The notes under the pieces: model-generated
Database searches by the model: none
What the model was told of the DNA's origin: nothing
What the model saw: the letters and a program-made list of their open reading frames with translations, nothing else
Shown: positions 6,877 through 8,664 of the stretch, one piece after another
How the letters are laid out: every line of letters starts with the position of its first letter
How positions within the stretch are numbered: the stretch's first letter is position 1
NCBI GenBank assembly: GCA_035455185.1
Contig: DATIFQ010000073.1
Coordinates: 1-8,664 of the forward strand
Direction of reading: 5' to 3'
DNA from: JAEHDI01 sp035455185
Lineage (GTDB): Bacteria > Acidobacteriota > Terriglobia > Bryobacterales > Bryobacteraceae
Length of the DNA stretch: 8,664 nt
Made by a program: the position numbers and the translations under genes

Positions 6877-7572
6877 ATGAAGCTCAGACTGGCGATTGTA
6901 CTTCTGGCCGTGGCCGCGCTCATCGCGGTCGCGGCGCAGATCCAGCGCAGCGGCGACTACCGGGATCCGGACTGGATGTACGATGAGGGCTGGACGACGC
7001 TATTCAACGGAAAGGACTTCACCGGCTGGGTGCCAGTGGTTGCGCAGCCGGACGGCAAGGCGAAGCGTTTCCGCGAGAACGAAGTCAGCCAGCAGGAAAC
7101 GTTCTTCATCAAGGACGGAAAGCTCTGCACCACCGGCAAGCCGAACGGGTACGTGCGCACGGTCGACGTTTACGATAACTTCGTCTTCCACGTCGAGGTC
7201 CGGTTCTCGGAGTCCGGCAACAGCGGTGTGCTGATCTATGTGCAGCGCGACGAGGTCTGGCCGAAGGGCGTCGAGTGCCAGCTTTATCAGGCGCACATGG
7301 GGCGCATCTTCCCGATTCAGGGAGCCACGATGGAGGGCGGCGAGATGATTCACGCTGCCGCCAAACCCCCGGGGGAGTGGAACACCTACGAGGTCTACTC
7401 CGAGGAAGGGCGCGTCGCTACCGTGCTGAACGGAGTGCTGGTGGGTATCGGCTCGAACGCCAACCCGCGCGTTGGATACGTCTGTCTGCAATCGGAAGGC
7501 GTGCCGGCGGAATTCCGCAATATCAAGGTGAAGCGCTACACCCCGGCCTGGCACATTCGCGACGAGAAGTAG
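6877..7572 (+). CDS. Exported DUF1080 protein (3-keto-disaccharide hydrolase type)
   Basis: The 231-residue product starts with a signal peptide or membrane anchor (residues 4-20, AIVLLAVAALIAVAA), so it acts outside the cytoplasm. The remainder is a single DUF1080 / 3-keto-disaccharide hydrolase domain with a concanavalin-like beta-sandwich fold. Family landmarks are LFNGKDFTGW (42-51), GYVRTVDVYDNF (91-102), SGNSGVLIYV (113-122), GVECQLYQ (131-138), PGEWNTYEV (165-173) and LQSEGVPAEFRNIKVK (204-219). Characterised members act on 3-keto glycosides made by Gfo/Idh/MocA-type dehydrogenases, matching the gene directly upstream. The 12-base gap shows one transcription unit. The ribosome-binding site is weak (AGGGAA overlapping the upstream stop), so translation may be coupled. 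The family is clear; the natural substrate is not. Confidence 0.88.
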   Translation: MKLRLAIVLLAVAALIAVAAQIQRSGDYRDPDWMYDEGWTTLFNGKDFTGWVPVVAQPDGKAKRFRENEVSQQETFFIKDGKLCTTGKPNGYVRTVDVYDNFVFHVEVRFSESGNSGVLIYVQRDEVWPKGVECQLYQAHMGRIFPIQGATMEGGEMIHAAAKPPGEWNTYEVYSEEGRVATVLNGVLVGIGSNANPRVGYVCLQSEGVPAEFRNIKVKRYTPAWHIRDEK

Positions 7573-7899
7573 ACTGGCACACTGCGCTTGTCTCCGCTTC
7601 ATCGGTGACTTGGCGCCCTGAGGCATTATCGCTCCTGGAATCAATACAATAGTCGCTTGCGCAGTCATCTCGCTGGAACTATGCCGTGTATGATTTGAGT
7701 GAAAGGATCCGCCGTGCTGGATTCCGCCACGTAGTTGCCCCGTTTCGAGTGGCGCATCGTGATGGACGATGCGTCCCTAGGCCCGCAACGGATCAATCGA
7801 ATCAAAGAGTTAGGCCGTGTTTGCGTTACGCACATATATTTTGAGAATGCGTCCCTGTTAGCCACCGCCTCCGGCGATCGCATGGCACAATAGGAAAGA
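7573..7899. other. 327-bp gap without a supported gene
   Basis: No full gene, tRNA or clear terminator was found between the DUF1080 stop and the HAD start. Three things stand out. A strong hairpin is centred at 7763. A stop-free stretch at 7653-7841 resembles the end of a family 2 glycosyltransferase domain (YDLSERIRRAGFR, then APFRVAHR). A 43-codon frame runs from an ATG at 7762 to a TAG at 7891-7893, six bases before the HAD start and in the same frame, but it has no good ribosome-binding site. The 10-base sequence ATGCGTCCCT occurs at 7769-7778 and again at 7847-7856. TATATT at 7835-7840 is a fair -10 box, but no -35 sits at a suitable distance. Confidence 0.6.
7751..7775. other. Strong hairpin upstream of the HAD gene
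   Basis: CGCATCGT (7753-7760) and ACGATGCG (7766-7773) are perfectly complementary around the five-base loop GATGG. A G-T and a G-C pair at the outer side extend the stem to ten pairs. No T-run follows on the plus strand, so it is not a standard intrinsic terminator. It could be an RNA structure in the leader of the HAD gene or a protein-binding inverted repeat. Confidence 0.4.
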
Positions 7900-8664
7900 A
7901 TGATTGAGCAGATTCGGCCGGGCGTGTCGGCCAGGCACGCCCGGTTTGTCTTATTTGACTTCGATGGTACGGTCTCCCTCATCCGGGCGGGGTGGGTGGA
8001 AGTGATGGTCCCGATGATGGTCGAGATCCTCGCCGAACTCAAGACGGGCGAGAGCGAGCAGCAACTTCGCGCCATCGTAGAGGACTTTGTCGCCCGCCTG
8101 ACCGGCAAGCAGACGATGTACCAGATGATCGAACTGGCTGAACAGGTCGAAAAGCGCGGCGGCAAGCCGCTCGAACCGCTGGTCTACAAACGGATGTATC
8201 TCGACCGGCTGAACGATAAGATCCGAGATCGCATTGCAGAACTCCGCGCAGGCAAGGTTTCGCCCGAAAAGTACCTCGTGCCGGGCGCCCGGAAGATGAT
8301 CGAAGCTCTCGCCGAGCGGGGCCTGACAATGTTCCTCGCCAGCGGCACCGACCAGGAATACATGCGGGATGAGGCGCGATTGCTCGACATCGACCGCTAT
8401 TTCCAGGGTGGTGTCTACGGCGCGCTCGACGACTACAAGAGTTTCTCGAAGCAAATTCTTATCCGGAAAGTCATTGACGAGGCGAACTGTCGCGGCGAGG
8501 AGTTCCTCGGCTTCGGCGACGGCTACGTCGAAATCGAGAACGTCAAGGAAGTGGGAGGCATCGCGGTGGGTGTCGCCACCGACGAACCCGAGTGCCGCAA
8601 GGTGGACGAGTGGAAACGGCAACGGCTTGCCGGTGTCGGGGCGGACTTCATCATCCCCAACTTC
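7900..8664 (+). CDS. HAD-superfamily phosphatase, cut by right window edge
   Basis: An open frame of 255 codons runs from the ATG at 7900 to the end of the window without a stop. The product is a HAD hydrolase that probably dephosphorylates a small phosphorylated metabolite in the cytoplasm. Motif I is DFDGTV (20-25) with nucleophile Asp20 and acid/base Asp22. Motif II is LASGT (146-150) with Ser148. A motif III lysine is Lys180 or Lys184 in YKSFSK. Motif IV is GFGDGYVEIEN (204-214) with Asp207 and Glu211. Residues about 30-125 form a large, mostly helical cap as in phosphoglycolate phosphatase-like members. The closing ADFIIPNF resembles the usual C-terminal strand, so only a short tail is probably missing. 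AGGA at 7892-7895 is the ribosome-binding site, and an in-frame TAG at 7891 excludes an earlier start. The substrate is unknown; no signal peptide is seen. Confidence 0.85.
   Translation, partial: MIEQIRPGVSARHARFVLFDFDGTVSLIRAGWVEVMVPMMVEILAELKTGESEQQLRAIVEDFVARLTGKQTMYQMIELAEQVEKRGGKPLEPLVYKRMYLDRLNDKIRDRIAELRAGKVSPEKYLVPGARKMIEALAERGLTMFLASGTDQEYMRDEARLLDIDRYFQGGVYGALDDYKSFSKQILIRKVIDEANCRGEEFLGFGDGYVEIENVKEVGGIAVGVATDEPECRKVDEWKRQRLAGVGADFIIPNF

Noticed and set aside
7000..7668. 222-codon minus-strand frame
   Set aside because: It is a shadow of the DUF1080 gene; the plus-strand frame has the family motifs.
7951..8622. 223-codon minus-strand frame and a second at 7665-8165
   Set aside because: Both are antisense to the HAD gene, which carries all four catalytic motifs in the plus-strand frame.

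Overview
The window looks like chromosomal DNA from a Gram-negative, GC-rich acidobacterium, most likely of the Solibacter/Bryobacter type. This is judged from gene content, not from a marker gene. The pointers are an Oar-like TonB-receptor-type outer-membrane protein with acidobacterial hallmark motifs, a protein resembling the acidobacterial 'VWFA-related' family, a lipid A gene (lpxD), and a Gfo/Idh/MocA oxidoreductase paired with a DUF1080 (3-keto-disaccharide hydrolase type) protein. No rRNA, tRNA, CRISPR array, insertion sequence or phage gene was seen.

Layout. The left part (1-3762) is a minus-strand operon. A 930-residue outer-membrane beta-barrel protein (970-3762) is followed with no gap by a 307-residue exported VWA-like protein (46-969, GTG start). 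The first 11 codons of a third gene are cut by the left edge (1-33). A 51-bp divergent intergenic region (3763-3813) separates this operon from plus-strand lpxD (3814-4860), which overlaps a LOG-family nucleotide-processing gene (4853-5650). After a terminator-like hairpin (about 5666-5696) comes a second plus-strand operon. It encodes a Tat-signal Gfo/Idh/MocA oxidoreductase (5752-6864) and, 12 bp on, an exported DUF1080 protein (6877-7572). A 327-bp non-coding stretch (7573-7899) follows. A HAD-superfamily phosphatase gene starts at 7900 and runs off the right edge; it has no stop codon inside the window.

How the genes may work together. The outer-membrane protein and the VWA protein probably act together in the envelope, but their substrate cannot be read from the sequence. 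LpxD makes the diacyl precursor of lipid A. The oxidoreductase and DUF1080 protein are both predicted to be exported, and together they resemble the two-step oxidation and cleavage of glycosides through 3-keto sugars. The HAD protein's substrate is unknown.

Novelty. No clearly new system is evident. The points most worth a second look are the barrel protein that lacks the usual N-terminal regulatory and plug domains, its zero-gap coupling to a VWA protein with a degraded metal site, the exported keto-sugar pair, and the odd 327-bp gap, which holds a hairpin and a glycosyltransferase-like fragment.
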